In this document: positions 9,411-17,357 of the stretch, piece after piece
How positions within the stretch are numbered: the stretch's first letter is position 1
Layout of the letters: the number at the start of each line of letters is the position of its first letter
Assembly: GCF_900107275.1 (NCBI RefSeq)
Contig: NZ_FNPI01000001.1
Coordinates: 992,001-1,056,000, forward strand
Length of the DNA: 64,000 bases
Source: Evansella caseinilytica
GTDB taxonomy: Bacteria; Bacillota; Bacilli; Bacillales; Salisediminibacteriaceae
Direction: 5' to 3'
The notes under the pieces: model-generated
The model's input: only the letters and a program-made list of their open reading frames with translations
Told to the model about the DNA's origin: nothing
The model's database searches: none
Position numbers and translations under genes: made by a program

Positions 9411-10757
9411 ATGAAAAAACTGTTTCAAGTTGCAGCAGCATATGTAAAAACGAAATATTTTCTGCGCTTCACATCAAGGGAGCAGTTGGAAGCGTGGCAG
9501 GAAAAGAAACTGAATCAGCATATCCGCCACGTTCGCCGGCATTCTTCCTTTTACCGGAAGCATTTGCAAACCGCTCCCAAGCGGCTTACCTTGAGCAATC
9601 TAAGCCAGCTGCCGTCGATTGACAAGACGGTAATGATGGATAACTTCGATGCGCTGAATACAAAAGGAATCGATAAGGCGCAGGCATTTGACGTAGCGAT
9701 GACGGCTGAAGCGACAAGAAATTTCCAACCGATGATCGGTGACGTTACCGTTGGTCTGTCTTCCGGGACATCCGGGAACAGAGGAATTTTTTTAGTTTCG
9801 GAAGCGGAAAAAAATCAATGGGCGGGAACGATTTTGGCGAAGCTGCTGCCGGAAGGCCTGAGAACGAAGGAAACGATTGCTTTTTTTCTCAGGGCAAACA
9901 GCAATTTATACGAATCGGTCACCTCAAGAAAAATCAGCTTTCTGTTTTTTGATTTAGCGAAAAATGCAGCCGACCACATCAGCAGGCTGAATGAAGCGAT
10001 GCCGACGATTTTAGTTGCACCGCCGTCGTTGCTGCGGATGTTAGCGGCATATAAGGAAGCAGGTGCGCTCCTTATTGTGCCGAAAAAAGTGATTTCGGTT
10101 GCGGAAGTTCTCGATCCGAACGATGAATGCTATCTCAAAACAGTTTTTGCCCAGCCTGTCCATCAAGTGTATCAGTGTACGGAAGGATTTCTCGCGCATA
10201 CATGTTCACGCGGTACCCTTCATCTGAATGAAGATATCGTGATCATTGAAAAGGAGTTCCTTGATGAAGCGGGCTTGAAGTTCTCACCGGTGATTACCGA
10301 TCTCAAGCGGAGGACCCAGCCGATTATCCGCTACAGACTGAATGATATATTATCGTTGAAAAAGGAGAGCTGTCCGTGTGGCTCAGTGATGACAGCTCTT
10401 GAACAAATTGAAGGGCGCTGCGATGATATTTTTTATTTCAATAGCAAATCAGGAGAGCAAACGCAAGCGGTCTTTCCCGACTTTATCCGCAGAGCGATCA
10501 TCACGGCAGCGGAAGAAATTGAGGAATATCGGGTGATACAGCATACACCGGCGGAGCTTGAAATCCAACTGAAAGCATCCGGTGATGTTGAAGAGAAAGT
10601 AAAACAAAATGTTCTTGCCAAGGTCAATGCGCTGTTAACGGCGGAGGAGATTATTCTTCCGGTAATCCGCTTTCAGCCTTATCAGCCGCAGGGCAGGCTG
10701 CAAAAGCTGAAGCGAATTGAACGGAAGCTTATTCCGGATAGGCAATACGCTGATTGA
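9411..10757 (+). CDS. F390-synthetase/PaaK-like adenylate-forming enzyme
   Basis: A 448-residue member of the AMP-forming acyl-adenylate family, closest in look to the coenzyme F390 synthetase/PaaK branch. The phosphate-binding loop is VGLSSGTSGNRG (near 120), and the later motif TDLKRRTQPIIRYRLNDI carries the conserved Arg-Tyr-Arg seen in that branch. A cysteine-rich patch CPCGS follows. It likely activates a carboxylate as its adenylate. The family includes many uncharacterised Bacillus members; F390 itself is not expected in Bacillus. It probably belongs to the ketosynthase operon although repeat copy B (about 300 bp) lies between. AAGGTG precedes the ATG. Its stop codon directly abuts the stop codon of the convergent DoxX gene. 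Confidence 0.85.
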   Translation: MKKLFQVAAAYVKTKYFLRFTSREQLEAWQEKKLNQHIRHVRRHSSFYRKHLQTAPKRLTLSNLSQLPSIDKTVMMDNFDALNTKGIDKAQAFDVAMTAEATRNFQPMIGDVTVGLSSGTSGNRGIFLVSEAEKNQWAGTILAKLLPEGLRTKETIAFFLRANSNLYESVTSRKISFLFFDLAKNAADHISRLNEAMPTILVAPPSLLRMLAAYKEAGALLIVPKKVISVAEVLDPNDECYLKTVFAQPVHQVYQCTEGFLAHTCSRGTLHLNEDIVIIEKEFLDEAGLKFSPVITDLKRRTQPIIRYRLNDILSLKKESCPCGSVMTALEQIEGRCDDIFYFNSKSGEQTQAVFPDFIRRAIITAAEEIEEYRVIQHTPAELEIQLKASGDVEEKVKQNVLAKVNALLTAEEIILPVIRFQPYQPQGRLQKLKRIERKLIPDRQYAD

Positions 10758-11150
10758 CTATGTAAACAGATCCGGCTTTTTTTCAAAGAGAAGAAGGAAA
10801 TTTCTGCGGTAGACAAACAGCAAGCAGCAATGAAAGATAACGATAACAACTGCGAGCGGCAGCAACGAATGGCCGTGGAATACATGGAGTAAGAAGATGT
10901 TGGCAACTATCGGTGATAATGCCGCCAATGCCAGCGGTACAAACCGGTTGACTAACAGCAAAATGCCGCACAGAACCTCGAAAGATTTTACAAAGACGAG
11001 GAGGTAATCAAATTCGAACAAGGCCATGGCTTCATCGCTGGTTTCAGTCAATGGCTCCAATCCGAAAATAACAAAATATCCGTTAACGCCGGCACCCAAA
11101 AAAATGATCCCCAGCAACAGCCGGATGATATGGACAAGCAGTTTTGTCAA
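10758..11150 (-). CDS. DoxX-family small membrane protein
   Basis: A 130-residue protein with four hydrophobic helices; RLLLGIIFLGAGVNGYF at the N-terminus and the helix pattern match the DoxX family (quinone/thiosulfate-associated membrane proteins, mostly of unknown role). It is convergent with the adenylate-forming gene with zero nucleotides between the two stop codons and no terminator, so the 3' ends of the transcripts must overlap. GGGGGAATGTCC precedes the start. Whether it takes part in the neighbouring pathway is unknown. Confidence 0.82.
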   Translation of the reverse strand: MTKLLVHIIRLLLGIIFLGAGVNGYFVIFGLEPLTETSDEAMALFEFDYLLVFVKSFEVLCGILLLVNRFVPLALAALSPIVANIFLLHVFHGHSLLPLAVVIVIFHCCLLFVYRRNFLLLFEKKPDLFT

Positions 11151-11353
11151 TGGACATTCCCCCTTAAGAATTTAGCCTTATTATACCATCTCAAAATTTG
11201 TAACAACAGCGGCAAAAAAGGGGGAGATGCGGCAGGATCAAGCACGGTAACGTGAGTAGAACCGATGGTAAATTCCCCTGCTGCAATTTATCTGCGGCCC
11301 ATACCGCCTGAAAGCTCTCCGCCTATGTGTTTTTACTAGGTTCCAATAAAAGA

Positions 11354-11392
11354 CTCCCACTTCAATCCTCTTGTAAGCGGGCTAAGTGGGGG
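11354..11392 (-). terminator. Terminator of the small membrane protein gene
   Basis: A nine-base-pair stem (CTCCCACTT / AAGTGGGGG with one G-T pair) directly after the stop codon of the gene at 11395; on the minus strand it is followed by TCTTTTATT. The rest of 11151-11353 shows no gene. Confidence 0.6.
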
Positions 11393-11394
11393 CT

Positions 11395-11634
11395 TCAACG
11401 ATAAAAACCAAAAGCTGACAGAAGCATGCCGCCGGCGAGTGACACTAACAAGCCTGTGGCTGCTGCCATGGCGGTCTGCTTTATGTTCTTTGTTTCAAGC
11501 CAGATAACTGCGGCGATCAAGCTAGTAAAGAGAAAGCCAAAAAACACTGATGCATAAGGAGTGGTCGGAGTGATCCAATCATACCAATGGAGGGAACTGA
11601 TTAACGTTTCCGCTTTCTTTATATATTTTTCCAT
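11395..11634 (-). CDS. Small hypothetical two-helix membrane protein
   Basis: A 79-residue protein I do not recognise. It has an amphipathic N-terminus (MEKYIKKAETLISSLHWYDW) and two predicted membrane helices (about 28-46 and 53-75). It is likely real: GGAGGT lies nine bases before the ATG on the minus strand and a terminator follows immediately. It is a single gene between the DoxX gene and the AraC regulator, and its function cannot be inferred from context. Confidence 0.65.
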   Translation of the reverse strand: MEKYIKKAETLISSLHWYDWITPTTPYASVFFGFLFTSLIAAVIWLETKNIKQTAMAAATGLLVSLAGGMLLSAFGFYR

Positions 11635-11869
11635 GGGTAAAGACCTCCGTTTCTTTTAAGCGAAGCGGCCTGTTTCTTCAGAACAGTCGCTGCTTGATTT
11701 TCCGAATATTTCGCTTGCTTGAGGTTGATGTCATTTTTTTCAGTATAAACGAGGATTTACGACTTCACGGAAAGTTTATTTTTACTTAAGATTTTTTCGG
11801 AAGCTGCACTTGATTTATGAAATCTCACGGAATAAAAAAACAGAAAAATCAAAATAATCAATAAAACCC

Positions 11870-11898
11870 TTGATGTGAAAAAACGAAAGCGCTATAAT
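11870..11898 (+). promoter_or_regulatory. Sigma-A promoter of the AraC-type regulator gene
   Basis: TTGATG (11870-11875) and a perfect TATAAT (11893-11898) separated by 17 nt. It leaves a leader of about 145 nt before the ATG at 12051. The region 11635-11869 has no gene. Confidence 0.75.
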
Positions 11899-12050
11899 TG
11901 ATAAGAACAGATGTTCGTTATTGGTGCTGATAAACATCTTGAGTGACAAATCTCAGCAATAAAGCCGATTGCACCACAAATAGGAAACAAGCGTTGTTAA
12001 AACGCAATGACGTACATCAACCGAAAGTAGAAAGCAGGTGGAGAAACAGA

Positions 12051-12848
12051 ATGACAGAACAGTATTCTGAATTGGATGAGGTGATCGCATACATTCACCG
12101 CCATATCGACGAACCGCTGCCCCTTGCTCGGCTGGCGAAGTACGCAGCTTACAGCCCGTTTCATTTTTCGCGTCTTTTTAAGGAAAAAATTGGCTTATCT
12201 CCGCTATATTATGTTTCTTCCCTTCGATTGCAAAAGGCAAAAAAATTGTTGCTACATACGCAACTGAGCGTCCGGGATATCGCTTTGGAAATCGGGCAGC
12301 AAAGCCTGGGAACATTTACAACAAGATTTACAGAGCGGGTAGGGATGACGCCGGCGCATTTTCGGAACTCGGTTGTCCCGGCGGATACCCATTTTCGCTC
12401 ACTGCAGAGGCTGGATGACTGGTCTTCGCCCCATTTTGCTGCCGGCTCCGGGCCAAATCCGGCAATCACGGGAACTGTCAGTGCCACAGCCACCTTTCAC
12501 GGCGTCATTCTGATCGGTTTATTTCCAAAGCCGATACCTGAAGGTTTTCCTTTGTATGGTACGCTCGTTTCCTCGCTTGGAGATTTTTGCTTTACCGGCG
12601 TAAAACCAGGCACCTATTATTTAATGGCGACTTCGGTTGCCTGGGAAATGAATGCGCTGGATTTTTTGCTCCCGAACGATACACTGAGGGCGAGGTTGAA
12701 GGCGCCGATTATCGTAGAGTCATACAGGCCGGTACCACATCAACAGCTCATACTTTCACCGCCGCGTCTTGACGATCCGCCTATCCTGATTTCGCTGGCG
12801 ATGCTAATGAATAATTTTTTGAACCGGGTACGACGATACAGCAATTGA
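12051..12848 (+). CDS. AraC-family regulator with N-terminal HTH and transthyretin-like C-terminal domain
   Basis: A 265-residue protein. Residues 1-105 are two AraC helix-turn-helix motifs (LARLAKYAAYSPFHFSRLFKEKIG and VRDIALEIGQQSLGTFTTRF). The remaining part (about 125-240) has the pattern GTVSATATFHGVILIGLF ... GDFCFTGVKPGTYYLMA, which resembles a carboxypeptidase-regulatory/transthyretin-like beta sandwich; I infer a ligand-sensing role but cannot name the ligand. The reading frame is open from a GTG at 11943, but AGGTGGAG eight bases before ATG 12051 decides the start. It has its own promoter (11870). The target is unknown; the glyoxalase-fold gene downstream is a candidate. Confidence 0.85.
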   Translation: MTEQYSELDEVIAYIHRHIDEPLPLARLAKYAAYSPFHFSRLFKEKIGLSPLYYVSSLRLQKAKKLLLHTQLSVRDIALEIGQQSLGTFTTRFTERVGMTPAHFRNSVVPADTHFRSLQRLDDWSSPHFAAGSGPNPAITGTVSATATFHGVILIGLFPKPIPEGFPLYGTLVSSLGDFCFTGVKPGTYYLMATSVAWEMNALDFLLPNDTLRARLKAPIIVESYRPVPHQQLILSPPRLDDPPILISLAMLMNNFLNRVRRYSN

Positions 12849-12957
12849 TAAGAAATTTTCTACCATTTTAGCTGTTAGAATGTAAGCAATTGGAGGCGCA
12901 GCATAAGGAAATGGCAAAGCATGCGTGCCTGGCAAAAAAATTTTCTGCGAGGTGTTT

Positions 12958-13401
12958 ATGATGGTTATCGGTATTAATCCGTATTTGATTTTTGACGGCA
13001 AGGGACAAGAAGCGACGAAATTTTATCAAAGCGCATTGGACGCAACTGTTGTCGGTATCCAGACGTACGGAGAGCTGCCGGAAAATCCGGATGCTCCTCT
13101 GGCTGATGAAAAGAAAAACTTGATCGTACACGCCCATTTGAAAATCGGCGGGACAGACTTGATGATTTCCGATGAGTTTCCTGGTTCGTGCACACAGTCC
13201 GAGGCTAAGGTCTCGCATATTACGATTGCCGTTATGACAGATAATGTAAAAAATACGGAAGAAGTATTTGGGAAATTGCAGGTTGGAGGTGAAATCGTTT
13301 TACCGCTGCAAAAAACATTTTTCAGTCCGTCTTATGGGCAGGTGATGGATAAATTTGGAGTTACCTGGCATGTTTCCACGCAAGCTGCCGAAACCAACTG
13401 A
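12958..13401 (+). CDS. VOC (glyoxalase/PhnB-like) family protein
   Basis: A 147-residue PhnB/YjdN-like member of the vicinal-oxygen-chelate superfamily. It shows the N-terminal beta-alpha-beta module INPYLIFDGKGQEATKFYQSAL, the middle HAHLKIGGTDLMISDEFPG and the C-terminal YGQVMDKFGVTWHV ending. Such proteins bind metals or small hydrophobic ligands; many are resistance or unknown-function proteins, and catalysis is not certain here. Two adjacent ATG codons (12958, 12961) follow GAGGTG; either may be used. It lies about 110 bp after the AraC gene in the same direction. Confidence 0.85.
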   Translation: MMVIGINPYLIFDGKGQEATKFYQSALDATVVGIQTYGELPENPDAPLADEKKNLIVHAHLKIGGTDLMISDEFPGSCTQSEAKVSHITIAVMTDNVKNTEEVFGKLQVGGEIVLPLQKTFFSPSYGQVMDKFGVTWHVSTQAAETN

Positions 13402-13481
13402 CCAATCTTTTAATAACAGCGGAATCCCCCCATAAATTGTCTCCAAGGAAGGTCTATGAGGACAAAATGGAGTCCGAATCG

Positions 13482-13813
13482 CGTTAAAGAATAGCAGCTA
13501 ATCTTAATCGAAAAGAGGATAGAAGCGTCCGCACGTTAAAGAATAGGATCTAATTGTTAACGAAAAGGGGAGAAAAGCATCCGCACGTTAAAGAATAGGA
13601 TCTAATTGTTAACGAAAAGGGGAGAAAAGCATCCGCACGTTAAAGAATAGGATCTAATCGTTAACGAAAAGAGGAGAGAAGAGGTCGTACGTTAAAGAAT
13701 AGGATCTAATCGTTAACGAAAAGGGGAGAAAAGCATCCGCACGTTAAAGAATAGGATCTAATCGTTAACGAAAAGAGGAGAAAAGCATCCGCACGTTAAA
13801 GAATAGCAGCTGA
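13482..13813. repeat. 52-bp tandem repeat array, about 6.3 units
   Basis: CGTTAAAGAATAG recurs at 13482, 13534, 13586, 13638, 13690, 13742 and 13794, exactly 52 bp apart. Each unit carries a CGTTAA...TTAACG inverted repeat (17-nt spacer) followed by a purine-rich stretch (AAAAGRGGAG) and GCATCCGCA. Units differ at only a few positions. The period is not a multiple of three and stop codons occur, so it is not coding, and it has no unique spacers, so it is not CRISPR. The array is bracketed by a direct repeat GGTYTATGAGGACAAAAT (13451 and 13824). The whole gap 13402-14168 has no gene. Confidence 0.92.
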
Positions 13814-13898
13814 TAGTCCTCAAGGTTTATGAGGACAAAATTGAAATCGAACCACCACAAACTGTTCTCGAGAAAGAGTGAGCCTTATCTTCACAGTT

Positions 13899-13934
13899 GA
13901 TGAGACTGTTCCTCTTTCCTGGAACAGCCTCATC
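13899..13934. terminator. Hairpin between the VOC gene and the ABC exporter genes
   Basis: GATGAGACTGTTCC and GGAACAGCCTCATC form a 14-bp stem with one mismatch and an 8-nt loop. No T run follows on either strand, so its role as a terminator of the convergent units is uncertain. Confidence 0.35.
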
Positions 13935-14168
13935 ACGTCTCATTTATTCGTAAAGAGCTGGAATTTATCTGGTTGCACCTGAAACAGCGCTGATAACAGT
14001 AAATTTTTCACAAGCGGACGCAGTTTTCCCAAAGTTTCCCCTTGCAACAGAGAGAGTCATTCTCCCTAATCCTGATGCAGCCCAACGCATCAATAGGGAA
14101 GCATGCCCCAATCCCAGTGCAGCCAACTTGTTTCAGAAGGAGCTATCCCCTTTCCCAAGAGAAAGCAT

Positions 14169-15419
14169 TCAGTTTTCTTTTTTCGTTAACGCGAACGCCT
14201 GCTTGATTCCGTCTTTGAAGGAAAACTTCCCGTACATTAGCACGCCGCCTTTGTAAATCCGGGCCGCCACAAGATTAATGAGAATGGCGCTGACAATTAA
14301 TATCGCAAAAATAACGATCATTTCCCACGTCGGTACCGTTCCCATTCCAATGCGCAAAAATAACAGTTGCGGCGTAAAAAACGGAACATAGGACAGAACC
14401 TGGATAAAAATAGTATCCGGCGTATTTAAGCCGACAACGGAAATAAATAATGCAATCACCGCGAGAAAAACTAATGGTTGAATCGCCTGATTGACTTCCT
14501 CCGCACGGCTCACGAGGGCACCGAGCATCGCGGCGACGCCGCCGTATACAAAATAGCCGAGTATAATCAGCAGCAGTGCATATACGATCAGAGAAATATC
14601 AACCATCTCGCTGAATATGTTTTTAATGAATTCTTCTCCGCTGATGTACGAGCCGATAATGGCTGCGCCGGCAATGGCCAGCAAATTGATCATTCCGGCA
14701 AGACCGATACCGATAATTTTTCCGAACATTTGTGTCACCGGATTGATGCTGGAGACGATAAGCTCCATGACCCTTGAAGATTTCTCCGTTGCCACCTCGG
14801 TTGCGATCATTGATCCGAAGGTCAGAACAACCATGTAAATGATGAACACAAGCGCGTAAACCATCCAATAGGCTTGAAAATAAGTTTCTTCCGTCTGCAC
14901 TTCACCATTTTCGCTGAGAGGAAGCTCATTGAAGGAAATCGGTGAATAGATGACGGCAAGCTCTTCTTCATTGAAGCCAAGCTCATTGGTCACCAGTGCT
15001 TCTTTCACGCGCTGAACATCATGATTCACGTCCATCGACACGGTGAAATCCGTGCCGCTTCCGTAAAATGCCGCTTGCAGGTTTTCGATGTCACCGCTTA
15101 AAGCGAGAACATAGTCATATTCATCTTTTCTGGCCGCTTCCAGGGCTGCGTCCAACTGATTATCGGGGTAGCTCTCATAATGGAACATTCCTTCTGCGGT
15201 TGACGCAAGCATCTCAGCGATACCGCCCACGCTCTCGGTCATATCCACAACGGCAACAGCCGGATTATCTCCCTCATCGCCGGAAAATTTATCGATGATA
15301 CTCGGTAAATTTGTCAACAAGATAATAAGCAAGACCATCGTCAAAGTAGACCAGACAAACGCTTTGGATTTTATTCTTCTTCCGGCTGTGTGCGCGACAG
15401 TGGTCCAGAAATTATTCAT
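14169..15419 (-). CDS. ABC-2 type exporter permease (NatB/YhaP-like)
   Basis: A 416-residue membrane protein. One transmembrane helix lies near residues 20-43, a large extracytoplasmic domain follows (about 44-175) and then five or six helices (about 180-400) with an ATEVATEKSSRVMELIVSS segment, a hallmark of NatB-type permeases. Length and layout match B. subtilis YhaP. It pairs with the ATPase gene upstream (8-nt overlap, ATGA-type coupling), forming an exporter; sodium, peptides or drugs are possible substrates in the family. It is not known here. Confidence 0.9.
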   Translation of the reverse strand: MNNFWTTVAHTAGRRIKSKAFVWSTLTMVLLIILLTNLPSIIDKFSGDEGDNPAVAVVDMTESVGGIAEMLASTAEGMFHYESYPDNQLDAALEAARKDEYDYVLALSGDIENLQAAFYGSGTDFTVSMDVNHDVQRVKEALVTNELGFNEEELAVIYSPISFNELPLSENGEVQTEETYFQAYWMVYALVFIIYMVVLTFGSMIATEVATEKSSRVMELIVSSINPVTQMFGKIIGIGLAGMINLLAIAGAAIIGSYISGEEFIKNIFSEMVDISLIVYALLLIILGYFVYGGVAAMLGALVSRAEEVNQAIQPLVFLAVIALFISVVGLNTPDTIFIQVLSYVPFFTPQLLFLRIGMGTVPTWEMIVIFAILIVSAILINLVAARIYKGGVLMYGKFSFKDGIKQAFALTKKEN

Positions 15420-16314
15420 CTGCTTCTCCTCCTGCCTTGTCTATAAATATATCATGCAATGACGGTTCTTCCACTTCAAATTTACGGACAAATCCTTTTT
15501 CGGCAATCGCCTGAAAAATTGTTTCTGCGACTTGTTCATTTTCAACTTTGATTGCTGCATCGTCCTTTGAGATGTCCAGGTTTAATACCCCATCTACCGA
15601 ACGGAGAAAATCAAGCTCGTAATCAGCGCGTATCCTGATCGATTTCATGCCATAGGAACGCTTTATTTCCCGTAAATTTCCTTGTAATACAGCTTTTCCC
15701 TGCTTTAGCATAATCAGATCCTCGCAAAGCTCCTCCACATTGCGCATTTGATGGCTGGAAAAAACAATCGTTGTCCCTGTTTGCTGAAGGTCGAGAACGG
15801 CTTTTTTCAGCATATCGGAATTAACAGGGTCCAGTCCGCTGAAAGGTTCATCCAAAATCAGCAGCTCCGGCTTATGCAGTACAGCGGCCATAAATTGAAT
15901 TTTTTGCTGATTCCCTTTGGAAAGCTCCTCTATCTTTTTGTTTTCATATTCCGGCACTTGGAAGCGGTCAAGCCAAAATCGCATCTCCTTGATAATATCG
16001 ATTTTGTTCATTCCCTTGAGCTTCATTAAATAGATAAGCTGTTCCTTGACTGTCAGCTTAGGAAACAGCCCCCTTTCTTCAGGAAGATATCCTATTAACT
16101 TCGTCCGCTTATACGAAAGCCGCTCCCCATTCCAGGTAACCGTTCCTTCCGTCGGGTCAAGCAATCCGAGAATCATCCGAAACGAAGTCGTTTTTCCGGC
16201 TCCGTTAGCTCCGAGCAATCCAAACATTGTCCCTTTTTCCACGGTAAGAGAAATGCCGTCGACGGCAACATGCTTGTCGAATTTCTTTTTCAGGTTGTCT
16301 ATTACTAATGTCAT
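15412..16314 (-). CDS. ABC exporter ATP-binding protein (NatA/YhaQ-like)
   Basis: A 300-residue ATPase. Walker A is GLLGANGAGKTTSFRM (about 32-47), the Q-loop lies in LPEERGLFP, the signature is LSKGNQQKIQF, Walker B is LLILDEPFSGLDP and the switch His is in SSHQMRNVEELC. A C-terminal domain of about 80 residues follows, as in YhaQ. It energises the permease encoded just downstream. The start is preceded by AGGAGTTAGTGCA. There is no sign of regulation except the long upstream gap. Confidence 0.92.
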   Translation of the reverse strand: MTLVIDNLKKKFDKHVAVDGISLTVEKGTMFGLLGANGAGKTTSFRMILGLLDPTEGTVTWNGERLSYKRTKLIGYLPEERGLFPKLTVKEQLIYLMKLKGMNKIDIIKEMRFWLDRFQVPEYENKKIEELSKGNQQKIQFMAAVLHKPELLILDEPFSGLDPVNSDMLKKAVLDLQQTGTTIVFSSHQMRNVEELCEDLIMLKQGKAVLQGNLREIKRSYGMKSIRIRADYELDFLRSVDGVLNLDISKDDAAIKVENEQVAETIFQAIAEKGFVRKFEVEEPSLHDIFIDKAGGEADE

Positions 16315-16762
16315 TGCACTAACTCCTTTCCGTCTTATGTAAAAACAGCAGTGATCATCCGCCAGGCCTCCTCCTCATCGAGTATACCAAAAGCTGAAAA
16401 CAACTGCTTTCTTCCTTTAGTTTTACTGGGAATAGTGCCAAGAAAGTGACACTTGAGATTTACGTGTCAATTGCTTTAAGGTTTCAGTTTTTTGTCCTGT
16501 ATGCCAAAAAACCTGTCACTTTCCGACTGCTTGCTGAAGTTGTGACTACCGAGCGTTGACCTTCTTACTCCTGGTTTCCCCTTTATTGACTACACATATA
16601 TTGTTTGTGAACACGCAATTGCTGTTTTTCTGAAAAAACATTTAAAAAAATAAGGGGATGTATTCTGGAGGATGATTCGATTGTCTGTTTCAATGCTCCG
16701 GCGCCGGTTATTGCCTCCAAATTTTACGCATGGACAGCAGGATGAAGAAATAATCGGAAAAA

Positions 16763-16933
16763 ATGCGGGAAGTCACTAATTGGCAAGCTGTGGCGCTTCT
16801 GGAAGCCGACCCGCTACAGGCAGCTGTATGGTTTGCATGGCGATTCAAGCAGTTCGTCCTTTCCCAGGAAATAAAGATTTTTGCTCGAAACAAGCTGATT
16901 AATATCGTGACAGGTTTGAATTGTCAGAAGTAG
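16763..16933 (+). pseudogene. Possible decayed coding remnant (56-codon frame)
   Basis: Between 16315 and 17120 there is no convincing gene. At 16763 a 56-residue frame (MREVTNWQAVALLEADPLQ..., ending LINIVTGLNCQK) has protein-like composition but no ribosome site. Just upstream, another frame (16675-16745) reads DSIVCFNAPAPVIASKFYAW before a stop. Together they may be remains of a broken gene; the family is not recognised. This could equally be chance. Confidence 0.2.
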
Positions 16934-17128
16934 CGGTAACTGTTAAAAGCAGCTTTCCCGACAGACATCCGGGCCAATAATGCAACATACGATATTCAAT
17001 TCGGCAATGTATAACAGCCAGTGGACAAACTGCAACATACCATGGGAAATGGCGAAGTTTGAATCGGTTGCCCACCAGGAATTGCGGGGGCAGAGACTAT
17101 CCGTCGAAAAGAATAAACAGAATCAAAA

Positions 17129-17300
17129 GGTGGTGTCTCAAAAGGGTATTTTTTCCCTTTTGAGACACCACCGAAGCAATGAGCCACACTTCACCGAGAA
17201 GCTACGAACTGTCTCATTGTGTCATCGCGCGCGATGACACAATGAGACATCAGTGCAATACTAGCAGAGGAAGAGACAAGCACGAAGCCATTTCCCTGAT
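17129..17300 (-). repeat. Dispersed palindromic repeat, copy F (variant terminator arm, 40-bp palindrome)
   Basis: It begins with a hairpin of perfect 18-bp arms (17129-17146 / 17155-17172; GGTGGTGTCTCAAAAGGG and its complement) around a T-rich loop, continues with the shared GAAGCAATGAGCC...GAAGCTACGAACTGTCTCAT block and reaches a perfect 40-bp palindrome at 17210-17249 centred on the CGCGCG core. The rest of the element (GCAGAGGAAGAGACAAGCACGAAGC) is truncated. It lies downstream of the siderophore-binding protein gene. Confidence 0.8.
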
Positions 17301-17357
17301 ATTTTTTTAGTAGTTTTCGTTTTAGACTCAGCACCTTTGCCCTGCGGCCGTAAGCCT

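Noticed and set aside
9192-9428. Reverse-strand open frame within repeat B, and matching frames at 26323-26583, 31870-32070 and 41800-42018, as a family of small proteins
   Set aside because: The frames lie within palindromic mobile repeats, lack ribosome sites, and start and end at different points of the element; kept only as an observation.
13482-13813. Regular repeats considered as a CRISPR array
   Set aside because: The entire 52-bp unit is conserved, with no unique spacers, and no cas genes are nearby.
16672-16779. 35-codon frame MIRLSVSMLRRRLL... after GGAG
   Set aside because: GGAG directly touches the ATG, leaving no spacing, and the composition is Arg/Leu-rich without similarity to anything I know.
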